From: Vibrio diabolicus
GTDB taxonomy: Bacteria > Pseudomonadota > Gammaproteobacteria > Enterobacterales > Vibrionaceae
Assembly (NCBI GenBank): GCA_001048675.1
Contig: CCKK01000003.1
Span: forward strand, 712,802 to 776,801
Direction: 5' to 3'
DNA length: 64,000 bases
Shown: in pieces, positions 47,952-57,975 of the stretch
Layout of the letters: the number at the start of each line of letters is the position of its first letter
How positions within the stretch are numbered: the first letter of the stretch is position 1
Position numbers and translations under genes: made by a program
The notes under the pieces: generated by a model
Told to the model about the DNA's origin: nothing
The model's input: the letters and a program-made list of their open reading frames with translations, nothing else
Databases searched by the model: none

Positions 47952-48467
47952 TTATTTTTGTAGCGAGTAGATTTTGTCGGCGTAACGCTTGTCGCCAATT
48001 TGGTATGCGTCAGGAATGACTTCAGATAGCTCGAATCCGCACTTCATGAGAACACGCTCTGAAGCAATATTCCCTTCAGTGACCGTAGCGGAAAAGCGGT
48101 CGATGTCATGTGTTGCTCTCGCCCAATTTAGAAGCGCTTGAAGGGTTTCTGTTCCAAACTGTCGGCCATGAAATTCAGGCAAAAGTAAGTAACCCACCTC
48201 TGCGTTACCTTCTTCAATGGCAAGGCCTGTGACGCCAATCGGTTGTTCAGATTGCTTATCGAGTATGACGAGGCAAAGCCAGTGCGGACTGTCTGGTGTC
48301 CATGGTAATAATCGCGAAGCAAATTTTTCTTTTATTTGTTTTTCGCTCGGGCGATCAAAACAGAGCTCAATGATCTCTGGTTCGGAATGTAATCGCTGAA
48401 ATAGTTCCCAATCGCTGGCTTCGATAGGTCTTAATCGGCTTCGGTGAGTCTCAATATAAACTGACAT
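47952..48467 (-). CDS. GNAT-family acetyltransferase (RimJ/RimL-like)
   Basis: This 171-residue protein has the RimJ/RimL layout: THRSRLRPIEASDWELFQRL at the start, EVGYLLLPEFHGRQFGTETL as motif A, and ASERVLMKCGFELSEVI at the end. This group acetylates protein N-termini or small amines. It is the first gene of the minus-strand run with the SDR and the broken GNAT; its promoter faces the tor operon promoter. Confidence 0.9.
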   Translation of the reverse strand: MSVYIETHRSRLRPIEASDWELFQRLHSEPEIIELCFDRPSEKQIKEKFASRLLPWTPDSPHWLCLVILDKQSEQPIGVTGLAIEEGNAEVGYLLLPEFHGRQFGTETLQALLNWARATHDIDRFSATVTEGNIASERVLMKCGFELSEVIPDAYQIGDKRYADKIYSLQK

Positions 48468-48655
48468 GCGTGTCCTTACAGCATTTATGTAGAGAGCCAG
48501 TTTCTCATCCTCTTATCTCTTTAATCAAACGGTTGCACTTACAAAAGTGATTTGTGTAGTGAATGTCTAGTTGGGGAATGAATTCTTACTGAATATTCAT
48601 TTGTGGGATGAAAATAACGAAATTTCATACTTGAGACACATAGAGCAACACGGAA

Positions 48656-48694
48656 ATGATGTGGATCAAGAGAGAACTACCCATAAAGTAGTAT
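48656..48694 (+). promoter_or_regulatory. FNR-like box and promoter of torYZ
   Basis: ATGAT-GTGG-ATCAA at 48656-48669 matches the FNR consensus at 9 of 10 fixed positions. A TAGTAT -10 candidate at 48689-48694 would start transcription near 48702, placing the box at about -40 (class II). A TATAAT at 48704-48709 is an alternative -10. Anaerobic induction of a TMAO reductase fits. Confidence 0.6.
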
Positions 48695-48737
48695 TTTGCG
48701 ATCTATAATTACATTTTATTTGGAAGTGTTGCTAATT

Positions 48738-49832
48738 ATGTCAATAAAAAAACGATATGTTGCACTGCTGGTTGCTGCCGGCATTGGTGTGGGCTGGTTA
48801 ACATTAGGTGGTACTGCAGCGGTAATGCATTACACCTCTGATACTGAGTTCTGTCTCTCGTGCCACTCTATGGAAATCCCTTACAAAGAGTATCAAGGCT
48901 CAGTGCACTTCAGTAATGCGAAAGGCATTCGTGCCGAGTGTTCTGATTGCCACATCCCACAAGAACCGATGGACTACCTGATCACGAAGATTCGTGCATC
49001 GAAAGACATCTACCATGAGTTCGTGACTGGCAAGATCGACACGCCAGAAAAATACGAAGCGCACCGCAAAGAGCTTGCGGAGATGGTGTGGGAGCAGTTC
49101 CGTGAAAACGACTCTGCAACGTGCCGTTCTTGCCACGACTTTGACGCGATGGAAGAATTTGAGCAATCTCGCGATGCAGCGAAAATGCACGAGTACGCAA
49201 AAGCGAACGATCAAACGTGTATCGATTGTCACAAAGGCGTTGCTCACTTTGCACCAGAAGCTGAGCTAGACAGCAAGGCATTTGAAACGTTGATGAGCTT
49301 CACCTCAAAAACATCACCTGGTGCCAAAGTCGTTTACCCTGTGACTGAAATCGCAATGGGTGAGATGGGTAAAATTAACCCAACGACGAAGTTAGAAGTA
49401 ATCAGCTCTGAAGGTGATGAGCGTACTGTTAAGTTGGACGCATTCCAAATGAAAGGCGCAGAGCAAGTGCTGTACATGGGTGAAGGTCAACGTGCCATCG
49501 TAGCAACGCTAACCGAGCAAGGTCAGCAAGCTCTTGAGGGCGGTGAGTTTAAGGCCGACGTTTACGGCAACGAATGGCGCGCAGTGTCACTAACAGGCAC
49601 GATCGATTCTCCTGTTGTGGATACACTTGACCCAGTTTGGTCATACGCAGAAGAGCTAGACAACGTTTATTGTGCAACTTGTCACGCGAAAATTCCTTCA
49701 AATCACTTCACAGTGAACGCTTGGGGACCAGTGGCGAAGAGTATGGGTGATCGAACAGACATCACTGCCGAAAACCTAGAAATTCTTACTAAGTTCTTCC
49801 AGCACCACGCGAAAGATGTGGTTGGTCACTAA
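48738..49832 (+). CDS. torY: Pentaheme c-type cytochrome, TMAO reductase electron donor (TorC/TorY)
   Basis: This is a 364-residue protein from the ATG at 48738. One N-terminal helix (about 6-30) anchors it in the inner membrane. Five CxxCH heme sites are present: CLSCH, CSDCH, CRSCH, CIDCH in the NapC/NirT-like N-terminal domain, and CATCH in the C-terminal domain, exactly the TorC/TorY plan. It passes electrons from menaquinol to the periplasmic reductase encoded 22 bases downstream. I prefer torY because no torD or torE lies alongside. Confidence 0.93.
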   Translation: MSIKKRYVALLVAAGIGVGWLTLGGTAAVMHYTSDTEFCLSCHSMEIPYKEYQGSVHFSNAKGIRAECSDCHIPQEPMDYLITKIRASKDIYHEFVTGKIDTPEKYEAHRKELAEMVWEQFRENDSATCRSCHDFDAMEEFEQSRDAAKMHEYAKANDQTCIDCHKGVAHFAPEAELDSKAFETLMSFTSKTSPGAKVVYPVTEIAMGEMGKINPTTKLEVISSEGDERTVKLDAFQMKGAEQVLYMGEGQRAIVATLTEQGQQALEGGEFKADVYGNEWRAVSLTGTIDSPVVDTLDPVWSYAEELDNVYCATCHAKIPSNHFTVNAWGPVAKSMGDRTDITAENLEILTKFFQHHAKDVVGH

Positions 49833-49854
49833 CGATAAATAGAAGGATAAGATT

Positions 49855-52302
49855 ATGACTAATTTAACCCGTCGTGGATTTCTAAAAGGCACAGGTATGG
49901 CGGCTGGCGCCATGGCATTTACTTCTTTTGCACCTATGTCTGTTGCGTCTTCAAACCAGCGTGGCAAGGGCATTTTGACAGCGGGTCGCATGGGCCCAAT
50001 GTTATGTGAAGTGAAAGATGGTAAGTTGGTTTCGACTACTAATGCTCTTCCACAAACTGTACCAAATAGTCTACAAACTACTGGGCCTGACCAAGTGCAT
50101 ACCAAGGCGCGTGTGAAGTACCCAATGGTACGTAAAGGCTACTTGGCAAACCCATCGTCGCCAGAAGGTGTGCGCGGTAGTGATGAGTTTGTGCGTGTGT
50201 CTTGGGATGAGGCTTACAAGCTGATCCACGAACAGCACATGCGCATTCGTAAAGAATATGGCGCGGCTTCTGTGTTTGCTGGCTCTTACGGCTGGCGTTC
50301 AAGTGGCGTGCTGCACAAAGCACAAACCTTGCTGCAACGTTACATGAGCATGGCGGGCGGCTATTCAGGCCACTTGGGTGACTACTCAACGGGTGCTGCG
50401 CAGATCATCATGCCGCACGTTGTGGGCTCTATCGAAGTGTACGAGCAACAAACTACATACCCAGTGGTACTAGAGCACAGCGATGTGGTTGTGCTTTGGG
50501 GCTTAAACCCAATCAACACTCTAAAAATCGCGTGGAGCTCAACAGACTGTGCTGGTCTTGAATTCTTCCATCAATTGAAAAAATCAGGCAAGACGGTTAT
50601 TGCGATTGACCCTATTCGTTCTGAAACCATCGAGTTCTTTGGTGAGAATGCGGAGTGGATTGCTCCTCACCCAATGACCGACGTAGCAATGATGATGGGT
50701 ATCGCACACACCTTGGTGAAACAAGGTAAGCACGATAAAGCCTTCCTCGATAAATACACCGCAGGCTACGATAAGTTTGAAGCGTACCTGATGGGCGAAG
50801 AAGACGGCGTAGAAAAATCAGCAGAATGGGCATCACAAATCTGTGGCGTACCTGCGAAGCAACTTGAGCTACTGGCGGACATCTTCAGTAAAAACCGCAC
50901 CATGTTGATGGCTGGTTGGGGTATGCAGCGCCAACAATACGGTGAGCAGCGTCACTGGATGCTGGTTACACTGGCAACGATGTTGGGTCAAATCGGTTTA
51001 CCGGGCGGTGGTTTTGGTTTCTCTTACCACTACTCAAACGGTGGTAACCCTGCTCGTGATGCTGGTGTACTTCCTGCTATTTCGGCATCACTGGGTGGTG
51101 GCTCTTCTGCGGGTAACGACTGGGCGGTGTCTGGCGCGGTGCAAAGCTTCCCTGTGGCGCGTATTGTCGAGGCGTTGGAAAACCCAGGTCAATCCTACCA
51201 TCACAACGGTCATGAACTGACGTTCCCAGATATCAAGATGATTTGGTGGGCAGGTGGTGCGAACTTTACTCACCACCAAGACACCAACCGCTTGATTAAA
51301 GCATGGCAAAAGCCTGAGCTGATCGTGATTTCAGAACCTTATTGGACAGCAGCGGCGAAGCATGCGGATGTCGTTCTGCCAATCACCACATCGTTCGAGC
51401 GTAATGACTTAACGATGACAGGCGACTACAGTAACCAACACTTGGTGCCAATGAAACAAGTAGTTGAGCCGCAAGGTGAAGCGCGTAATGACTTCGATGT
51501 ATTCGCGGACATGGCGGAGATGCTAGCACCGGGTGGACGTGATGTGTACACCGAAGGTAAAACTGAAATGGAATGGCTGTACGGCTTCTACAAGGTGGCG
51601 CAACAAGGTGGCCGTGGCTCTCGCGTAGCAATGCCGAACTTCAGCAAGTTCTGGGAAGATAACCAACTGATCGAGATGAAGTGGAACGAGAAGAACGCAC
51701 AGTTTGTTCGTTACGCGGATTTCCGTGAAGACCCGATCATGAACCCGCTAGGTACGCCAAGTGGTAAGATTGAAATCTTCTCGAAAACGGTTGAAGGTTA
51801 CCAGTTGGAAGACTGTCCTCCACACCCAACATGGATGGCACCAACCGAGTACACCGGCAATGCAAAAGATGGCGAGTTGCAGCTGATGACCGCGCACGCA
51901 GCGCATCGTCTACACAGCCAGTTTAACTACGCGAAGATTCGCGAAGAGTACGCAATTGCAAACCGTGAACCTATTTGGATTCACCCTGAAGATGCGAAAG
52001 CGCGTGGTATTAAAACGGGCGATCTAGTTCGTGCGTTTAACAACCGTGGCCAAGTATTGGTTGGTGCAGAAGTGACTGACCGAATCAAGCAAGGTTCAGT
52101 GTGTATTCATGAAGGCGGTTGGCCGGATTTGGATCCGAAAACCGGCATTTGTAAGAACGGCGGTTGTAACGTGTTAACGTTGGATATTCCGACCTCTCGA
52201 CTTGCAAACGGCTGTGCGGCGAACTCGGCACTGGTTCGTATTGAAAAATACACTGGCCCAGAATTAGAACTAACGGCGTTTGAACCACCAAAAAATGGCT
52301 AG
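49855..52302 (+). CDS. torZ: Molybdenum-containing TMAO reductase (TorZ/TorA, BisC-type)
   Basis: This is an 815-residue protein. A twin-arginine signal ([11 protein letters not shown]) exports the folded enzyme to the periplasm. It belongs to the DMSO reductase family without an iron-sulfur cluster: the molybdenum Ser ligand is in GDYSTGAAQ, with [28 protein letters not shown] and the C-terminal pterin-binding [10 protein letters not shown] to [13 protein letters not shown]. Length and the pair with a pentaheme cytochrome match TorYZ. It reduces trimethylamine N-oxide, and perhaps biotin sulfoxide or other S/N-oxides. No dedicated TorD chaperone is adjacent. Confidence 0.93.
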   Translation: MTNLTRRGFLKGTGMAAGAMAFTSFAPMSVASSNQRGKGILTAGRMGPMLCEVKDGKLVSTTNALPQTVPNSLQTTGPDQVHTKARVKYPMVRKGYLANPSSPEGVRGSDEFVRVSWDEAYKLIHEQHMRIRKEYGAASVFAGSYGWRSSGVLHKAQTLLQRYMSMAGGYSGHLGDYSTGAAQIIMPHVVGSIEVYEQQTTYPVVLEHSDVVVLWGLNPINTLKIAWSSTDCAGLEFFHQLKKSGKTVIAIDPIRSETIEFFGENAEWIAPHPMTDVAMMMGIAHTLVKQGKHDKAFLDKYTAGYDKFEAYLMGEEDGVEKSAEWASQICGVPAKQLELLADIFSKNRTMLMAGWGMQRQQYGEQRHWMLVTLATMLGQIGLPGGGFGFSYHYSNGGNPARDAGVLPAISASLGGGSSAGNDWAVSGAVQSFPVARIVEALENPGQSYHHNGHELTFPDIKMIWWAGGANFTHHQDTNRLIKAWQKPELIVISEPYWTAAAKHADVVLPITTSFERNDLTMTGDYSNQHLVPMKQVVEPQGEARNDFDVFADMAEMLAPGGRDVYTEGKTEMEWLYGFYKVAQQGGRGSRVAMPNFSKFWEDNQLIEMKWNEKNAQFVRYADFREDPIMNPLGTPSGKIEIFSKTVEGYQLEDCPPHPTWMAPTEYTGNAKDGELQLMTAHAAHRLHSQFNYAKIREEYAIANREPIWIHPEDAKARGIKTGDLVRAFNNRGQVLVGAEVTDRIKQGSVCIHEGGWPDLDPKTGICKNGGCNVLTLDIPTSRLANGCAANSALVRIEKYTGPELELTAFEPPKNG

Positions 52303-52323
52303 AAAAAAGTAGCGCTTGAAAGC

Positions 52324-52354
52324 AAGAAGCCAGCGAATCGCTGGCTTCTTTTTT
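52324..52354 (+). terminator. Intrinsic terminator of torYZ
   Basis: AAGAAGCCAGC and GCTGGCTTCTT form an 11-bp stem with a 5-nt loop and a run of T. The convergent PAP2 gene begins its 3' end 19 bases later. Confidence 0.92.
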
Positions 52355-52372
52355 ATCTAGTCATCGTTCACA

Positions 52373-53098
52373 TTAGCGCGAAGCGAGAGAAACAAATGGC
52401 ATCTGTTTCTTAATTTGAAATGTCGGGAGTAAAGTAAATACAATAGCGACAAACAAGACCGAACCTATTAAATCTTCAGGGCGATGCATGCCCAGCCATA
52501 AGCGGCTATATGCGACGCTCATTCCCCACATCCACAATGACAGTGCAGAGATATAGCACTTGTTCTGTAAGAACAACCCACCAAAGAAAGCCAAACAAAT
52601 CGAAACGAAAATCGTATGGCCGGATGGGAAAGAATAGTCTTTCTCGCCTTGCCAATGGCGTGTCCGCCAATCACTGACTTGTTCAGAAATCTGGTTAATT
52701 ACGTTGGCTTGTTGCTTTGTCTCCAACTGATAAAACGTTTCTGGTGTTTCAATCAATTGTTCTGCTGCGAGCAATTCCGTGTACGGGCGCGGGCTTTCTG
52801 TCATCAGTTTTAGCCCCGTTTTGCTGGCAAAGCCAATCACAAGTAACAGCCCTAACATTGAGAGTTTTTGCATCCACTCAGTGTGACTTGGTTTAAAGCG
52901 AAATAAAGAAAGCAGTAGCAGTGTTAAGGTAATTAAAAAGCCTTTGCTGCCAGCAGAATCAGTGAGCAAAGTAAAAGTAATACCCAGACTTTCAGGCACC
53001 TGTGAGGTGAGATCATGATAAGAGCCAAACAGCGACATTGGGATGATGCCAAGAACAAACAAGGCGAGCATCATCAATCCATATTTTTTGGTTTTCAT
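52373..53098 (-). CDS. PAP2-family membrane phosphatase (PgpB-like)
   Basis: This 241-residue protein has about six membrane helices and the three PAP2 motifs: KTGLKLMTESPRP, SFPSGHT, and SRLWLGMHRPEDLIG (Arg, His and Asp of the active site). A periplasmic loop of about 60 residues between motifs 1 and 2 matches PgpB. It should dephosphorylate phosphatidylglycerol phosphate or undecaprenyl pyrophosphate at the outer face of the inner membrane. Single-gene unit. Confidence 0.9.
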   Translation of the reverse strand: MKTKKYGLMMLALFVLGIIPMSLFGSYHDLTSQVPESLGITFTLLTDSAGSKGFLITLTLLLLSLFRFKPSHTEWMQKLSMLGLLLVIGFASKTGLKLMTESPRPYTELLAAEQLIETPETFYQLETKQQANVINQISEQVSDWRTRHWQGEKDYSFPSGHTIFVSICLAFFGGLFLQNKCYISALSLWMWGMSVAYSRLWLGMHRPEDLIGSVLFVAIVFTLLPTFQIKKQMPFVSLASR

Positions 53099-53280
53099 TG
53101 AGAGCGTTTTGTTTTTATTGAGGGTTATTCAACCACGTGAAAATAAGGGGCTTATCTTACGTTATCTGGCGTGAAAAACTTATCAACGCTTTGTCAATTT
53201 GACGAGAGAATGAAGGTTGAGTGATGAATTGATGACATTTATCCGAAGGGTAAAGGCGCTCATCCTTAAGCGTTGGGGTC

Positions 53281-53896
53281 TTAATCCATCAGAGAAAGTA
53301 AGTATTCTGCTGCTTTGGTTGGATTTTCTGCATGACAAATGGCAGAAACCAAAGCCAAACCATGAACACCAGTGGCGCTAAGCTGCGGAATGTTACTCTC
53401 GTTAATGCCGCCAATGGCAACAATCGGTAGTGAAGTCGTCTCTAACGCCATCTTCAAACCATCAATACCCCAATGTTTTTTGGTTGTTGGTTTTGGTTGG
53501 CGTCACGAAGATCGCGCTCAAACCGATGTAATCAATCGGAAGAGAGTCCGCTTCTGCAAGCTGCTCTTCATTTTCGATGGATAAACCGAGAATTTTGTTT
53601 GGTCCAATCAACTCGCGAGCGATAGTTGCGGGCATATCTGATTGCCCCAAGTGGACACCATCAGCATCAACAGCAAGGGCAACATCAACACGATCATTGA
53701 TGATTAACGGGACTCCAGTGCCTTCAAGGATCGTCTTTACGGCTTGAGCTCGTTCAATAAATGCACGAACGTCACCATGTTTTTCGCGCACCTGTACCAT
53801 GGTGACCCCACCTTCTACCGCCTTTCTTACAACGTGTTTGAGAGTGGATAAATCTTGTTGGTCGTCGGTGACCAAATACAAACGATAGGCGTTCAT
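53281..53896 (-). pseudogene. thiE: Thiamine-phosphate synthase ThiE, interrupted by one extra base
   Basis: The N-terminal 138 residues from 53896 are normal ThiE (RLYLVTDDQQDLSTL, MVQVREKHGDVRAF, LIINDRVDVALAVDADGVHLGQSDMP, DYIGLSAIFVTPTKTN). At 53484-53485 the plus strand reads GGTTGTTGG where GGTGTTGG restores TNTKKHWGIDGLKMALETTS and the rest of the protein, to a stop at 53281. Span 616 bases, one over a multiple of three; intact length 204 residues. ThiE joins HMP-pyrophosphate and thiazole phosphate to thiamine phosphate, so its loss would cut the last step of the pathway. Sequencing error is more likely than decay. Confidence 0.9.
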
Positions 53897-53959
53897 TATG
53901 TTTCCTTTTGCCTCCCACTGTCTTTGGAGTGAGAGGCGTTTAAAGCATTGAGAAGTGAT

Positions 53960-54751
53960 TTATCTCACTTGTAATTTAAGACGTGTTGCCAGTGTTTCTT
54001 CATCCAGTTGGTAAAGCTCATCCAAAAGATGCATTTGCAAGCTACCTGGCCCTCGCACTTGCTCAGCCGCAATTTCACCCACAACGCCAAGCACCGCTGC
54101 CGCAGCAAGGCCTGTTTCGTCGCCGATTGCTGCGAAAGCGCCAGTCAGTGCCGTCAGTGTGCAGCCCATTCCGGTTACGTATGGCATCATCTCGTGACCA
54201 TTATTCAGCTGTACGGTTTGCTCTTTTGTCACGATGTAGTCAGTTTCGCCGGAGATCACCACACTTGCTCCGTATTCTTCAACTAAGAAGTGAGCGGCTC
54301 CTAGCGCAGTATCGCTACTGTCGAGTGCATCTACACCTTTGCTTTGCGCTTGCTCACCAGCGAGAGCAATGATTTCGGACGCATTACCACGAATGATTAA
54401 CTTGTTTGCAAGGCGGGCGATTTCGCGCGAGGTTTCGGTGCGCAGTGAACTTGCGCCGCAACCGACAGGGTCGAGCACAACGATTTTACCGTTCGAGTTA
54501 GCTTGCTCGACAGCGTAGATCATGCGCGGTGTCCAAACGCTGTCTAGGGTGCCGATGTTGATCACCAAAGCGCCAGCAAACGACATCATTTCTGCCATTT
54601 CTTGCTTTGAATGCGCCATGATTGGCGAAGCACCGATAGCCAACAAAGCGTTCGCCGTGTTGTTCATCACCACGTAGTTGGTAATGTTCACGACTAAAGG
54701 CTTTTGCTGACGCACTGCGGTTAATGTTTGAGTGATTTGTTCTATTAACAT
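53960..54751 (-). CDS. thiM: Hydroxyethylthiazole kinase
   Basis: This is a 263-residue protein from the ATG at 54751 with GGAGA upstream; a start four codons earlier is less likely. It has the ThiM start [48 protein letters not shown] and the anion hole/catalytic Cys segment [16 protein letters not shown]. It phosphorylates 4-methyl-5-hydroxyethylthiazole with ATP for thiamine salvage. It lies between tenA and thiE in the riboswitch-controlled operon. Confidence 0.96.
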   Translation of the reverse strand: MLIEQITQTLTAVRQQKPLVVNITNYVVMNNTANALLAIGASPIMAHSKQEMAEMMSFAGALVINIGTLDSVWTPRMIYAVEQANSNGKIVVLDPVGCGASSLRTETSREIARLANKLIIRGNASEIIALAGEQAQSKGVDALDSSDTALGAAHFLVEEYGASVVISGETDYIVTKEQTVQLNNGHEMMPYVTGMGCTLTALTGAFAAIGDETGLAAAAVLGVVGEIAAEQVRGPGSLQMHLLDELYQLDEETLATRLKLQVR

Positions 54752-54769
54752 GAGATTCTCCAATTAACC

Positions 54770-55432
54770 TTATTGTGCGTTTAGACCTTGTTGCCAAAAC
54801 GCCACTTCCATACGCGTTGCGGTTTTGAAGACCTGAATCAGGTTTTGACCGCGCTGGCTGTGGATGTCGATTTCAGCAAGCAACTGGTTAAAGTGTTCGG
54901 CCCCACTTGCCACGCCTGATTGGAACTCTTCACCGCCGTACAAGTTAATCCAACTTGCGTAAGGGTTGCCTTCGAATACCGTGTTTTCATCTTCAATCAG
55001 CATTTTACCAATGACGGCGTAGCCGATGGAGCAAGGGGCGAGCGCGGCATACAAGTCAACTAAGTCGCCCGTCATTCCCGCATCCAATACGTAGCGCGTG
55101 TAAGCCACCGTGCCAAAATCTTCCGGCTCGTTTTCGAGATCAGATTCCGTCAATCCCCACTGCCCGCAGTAGGTAACATGGTGGGCAATCTCTGAATCTA
55201 AAAGCGCATGTACACTTGGTAGTGCGCGGCGCATGTCGTCTAACGTACGTGCTTTGTAGATTGCCAGCGCATAAGCTCGCGCGTACTGTTTTAGGAATAA
55301 GAAATCTTGTTTCAAGTAATGCAGAAAACAAGGTTGAGCCAGCGTGCCTTTGGCCAATTGCTGCACGAAGGCATGCTCAGTGTATTCTTGCCAATCTTGG
55401 CGGCAAGCGTCGATCAAATCTTGGTATTTCAT
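54770..55432 (-). CDS. tenA: Thiaminase II / aminopyrimidine aminohydrolase
   Basis: This 220-residue all-helical TenA family protein has the catalytic Cys in AALAPCSIGYAVIG and Tyr/Glu residues in LKQDFLFLKQYARAYALA and WINLYGGEEFQ. It hydrolyses aminomethyl-pyrimidine, a thiamine breakdown product, to HMP. With ThiXYZ importing pyrimidine and ThiD phosphorylating it, this completes salvage. It lies 18 bases upstream of thiM. Confidence 0.95.
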   Translation of the reverse strand: MKYQDLIDACRQDWQEYTEHAFVQQLAKGTLAQPCFLHYLKQDFLFLKQYARAYALAIYKARTLDDMRRALPSVHALLDSEIAHHVTYCGQWGLTESDLENEPEDFGTVAYTRYVLDAGMTGDLVDLYAALAPCSIGYAVIGKMLIEDENTVFEGNPYASWINLYGGEEFQSGVASGAEHFNQLLAEIDIHSQRGQNLIQVFKTATRMEVAFWQQGLNAQ

Positions 55433-55450
55433 AATGGGGCAGCCTCGTAA

Positions 55451-56401
55451 TTAGTCAAAACTCGGTACGTAATCTTTCGCTTTTGGCAGTGTTTTGATGA
55501 TTTTTTGTGAATACATGAACTCGGCGTAGTCGTCATAGCGTTTTAGATCGACTGCTGATGGGCGAAGCGCGAAACGAGTTAACGTGTCATTCCAAGCGCG
55601 TTGGTTGAGCTCGTTGTTTAGTGTGTCTGGCGAGTAAGCGACAAACTCTTTCCAAGACTCTTTAGGATGGTTGACGATGTAAGTGGTCGCTTGCTCCAGC
55701 GCTTTGTTGAACGCTTTGATAGCCGCTTTGTCATAGGTTTTTGCATTCGCCACAAACACCAGTTCGTCATACGCTGGTACGCCGTGTTCTTCTGGGAAGA
55801 AGGCTTTGGCTTTGTAGCCTTCTAGCGCAAGTTGGTTGGTTTCGAAGTTACGCAAGCCGCCCCAAATAGCGTCTACTTTACCGGATGCGAGAGAGGAAGA
55901 GAGAGCCCAACCGACGTTGATGATTTGCACGTCAGAAAACTTCACGTTCTCCTGCGCAAGCATGGTGCCGATTGTCGCCTCTTCGTTACCTGCGATAGCA
56001 ATACCGATTTTCTTGCCTTTAAGGTCGCCAAGGTTATCGTTCTTACCGTTATCCAACACCATCAACGTGTTGAGGGGAGTTGCAATTAAGGTCGCAGAGC
56101 GAATTAATGGCAAGCCAGCCGCTACGTCGATGGTCAGGCTAGGTTGGTATGAAATCGCCATATCGACTTTGCCAGCTGCAACTAGTTTAGGTGGTGTGCT
56201 TGGGTCGGCGGGTTCTTGGATATCTACCTTCAAACCTTGCTGTTTAAAGTAGCCTCGTTCTTGTGCAATCACTATAGGGCCATGGTTCGGGTTAACGAAC
56301 CAATCCAGCATTAAAGTAAGCTCTTTTTCGGCAGCAAGTACGTTAGTTGAAACAATTGATGCGAGCAGAGTTACAGCGCTCATGAGTTTGTTTTTATTCA
56401 C
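55451..56401 (-). CDS. thiY: HMP/thiamine-pyrimidine ABC transporter substrate-binding protein
   Basis: This is a 316-residue protein. The start is GTG at 56401 with GGAAG upstream; an ATG six codons in would shorten the signal peptide, which ends near VLA (about residue 23). It is an NMT1/THI5-like domain: ELTLMLDWFVNPNHGPIVIAQERGYF, and KKIGIAIAGNEEATIGTML. It is a periplasmic receptor for N-formyl-aminomethylpyrimidine or related HMP precursors. It is co-operonic with the thiX permease 22 bases upstream. Confidence 0.93.
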   Translation of the reverse strand: MNKNKLMSAVTLLASIVSTNVLAAEKELTLMLDWFVNPNHGPIVIAQERGYFKQQGLKVDIQEPADPSTPPKLVAAGKVDMAISYQPSLTIDVAAGLPLIRSATLIATPLNTLMVLDNGKNDNLGDLKGKKIGIAIAGNEEATIGTMLAQENVKFSDVQIINVGWALSSSLASGKVDAIWGGLRNFETNQLALEGYKAKAFFPEEHGVPAYDELVFVANAKTYDKAAIKAFNKALEQATTYIVNHPKESWKEFVAYSPDTLNNELNQRAWNDTLTRFALRPSAVDLKRYDDYAEFMYSQKIIKTLPKAKDYVPSFD

Positions 56402-56423
56402 GGGGTTCTTCCTTTTTCTTTCC

Positions 56424-57224
56424 CTATTTGTTTTCCCAGGGAATGGCTTTTTTCAGTAATTTGTCAGTGGTGAAATAGAGTGTGATAGACAGTGCGGCGA
56501 GAATAAACAGCGCCGCGAACATTTCATTGATGATCATGCGAGCGTTGGCTTGCAGCATCAGATAGCCTAGGCCCTCACTTGAACCAACCCATTCACCGAC
56601 CACGGCACCAATCGGCGCAATAACCACGGCAACACGAATACCAGACGCTAACGTTGGTAGGGCGGCAGGTAGTTGAATATGGCGCAGTAATTGCCATTTC
56701 GATGCGCCCATGGTTTTGGCAAGATCGAGATAGCCGGTGGGGGTGTTGCGCAGTCCGTCGTAACAACAAGTTGTTACAGGGAAAAAGATGATGATCGCCG
56801 CCATCACCACTTTTGACGCGATGCCGTAACCGAGCCAAAGCATCAACACGGGCGCGATAGCAAATACTGGAATTGCTTGGCTAGCGATAAGAATCGGCAA
56901 TAGCCAGCGTTTGAGCGGCTCGAACATCAGCATTTGTAATGCGAACAGCAAACCCATTGATAAGCCGAGTGCGAGGCCAAGTAGGATCTCTTGCGCGGTA
57001 ACCCAAGTGTGTTTGAGTAGCACGTCGTATCGAGTCACTAATCTATCCAATACTTCAATCGGCGAAGGCAAGATGAAGCTTGGCATGTCAAACACCACTA
57101 CAATGAGTTGCCACAAACCTAAGATCACGGCTGCGCTGATTAGCAGACGCAATGCCGGATGAGTCACGCGTTCCTTTTTACTGATACGCGCCGAAACGGA
57201 GTTGTACTGAGTCATATCACTCAT
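56424..57224 (-). CDS. thiX: Thiamine-precursor ABC transporter permease
   Basis: This is a 266-residue binding-protein-dependent permease with six membrane helices. The cytoplasmic EAA loop reads AKTMGASKWQLLRHIQLPAALP, followed by GIRVAVVIAPIGAVVGEWVG. It is of the SsuC/TauC class that pairs with NMT1/THI5-type receptors. Its start overlaps the end of thiZ by 8 bases, so translation is coupled. Confidence 0.95.
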   Translation of the reverse strand: MSDMTQYNSVSARISKKERVTHPALRLLISAAVILGLWQLIVVVFDMPSFILPSPIEVLDRLVTRYDVLLKHTWVTAQEILLGLALGLSMGLLFALQMLMFEPLKRWLLPILIASQAIPVFAIAPVLMLWLGYGIASKVVMAAIIIFFPVTTCCYDGLRNTPTGYLDLAKTMGASKWQLLRHIQLPAALPTLASGIRVAVVIAPIGAVVGEWVGSSEGLGYLMLQANARMIINEMFAALFILAALSITLYFTTDKLLKKAIPWENK

Positions 57225-57975
57225 AGTCTTTCTCCAATTGATTCAAAATCGCTTGTTGTAGAGTTGCGCATTCTCCATCGAGAGATCTTGGTGGCTTGGC
57301 GTCCGGAACAACCAAGTGCTGCGCTTGAGCAGGCGTGCCTTGTAACACATAGAGTTGATGCGCCAATCGCACTGCTTCTTGCGGATCGTGCGTAATCAAG
57401 ACAACGGTTTTGTCTTTTAGTAGCTCGGCAGAGAGAGTTTGCAATTTGTGGCGAGTCACGGCGTCCAATGCCGAGAAAGGTTCATCCATCAAAACCAAAG
57501 GTTTGTCTTGCATCAGAGTGCGAGCAAGGGCTACGCGCTGTCGCATACCTCCGGAGAGTTGAGCGGGTTTGGCGTAAGCGTAATCTGCCAACCCAACGTG
57601 CTCTAACAAGTTGAGAGCGCGTTGTTTCTCATCCGCTGGATTTGAGTTGGTGTGAGAAAAGCGCGAGCTGAGGCAGACGTTATCCAGCACGTTAAGCCAC
57701 GGTAGCAATAAATCCTGCTGGGCCATATAAGCGACACGGTCATGCAGTGCGGCGCCATCGGTTGTGATGAGTTCGCCATGCCAGTCAACTTGGTCATCCA
57801 GTAGGCCAGCTAAGTAACGCAATATTGTGGTTTTCCCGCAGCCACTTCGTCCGAGTAATACCGTCCATTGACCGACAGGAATGGTCATGTTCACTCCCGC
57901 TAAAGTCGGTGTTTGGCTGTCTTTGTATTGCAAACTGGCGTCGGAAAGCTGAATGCCAATCGCGTTAGCGAACAT
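57217..57975 (-). CDS. thiZ: Thiamine-precursor ABC transporter ATPase
   Basis: This 252-residue ABC ATPase has Walker A GRSGCGKTT (about residues 38-46), Q-loop MAQQDLLLPW, signature LSGGMRQRVALARTL, Walker B LVLMDEPFSALD and H-loop ITHDPQEAVRLA. It powers uptake through ThiX. It overlaps thiD by 11 bases upstream and thiX by 8 bases downstream. Confidence 0.96.
   Translation of the reverse strand: MFANAIGIQLSDASLQYKDSQTPTLAGVNMTIPVGQWTVLLGRSGCGKTTILRYLAGLLDDQVDWHGELITTDGAALHDRVAYMAQQDLLLPWLNVLDNVCLSSRFSHTNSNPADEKQRALNLLEHVGLADYAYAKPAQLSGGMRQRVALARTLMQDKPLVLMDEPFSALDAVTRHKLQTLSAELLKDKTVVLITHDPQEAVRLAHQLYVLQGTPAQAQHLVVPDAKPPRSLDGECATLQQAILNQLEKDYE

Noticed and set aside
45606..48467. Integron cassette array for the run of GNAT, HAD and SDR genes
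   Set aside because: No repeated attC-like elements lie between the genes, several are separated by only 1-9 bases, and gene starts are coupled as in an operon.
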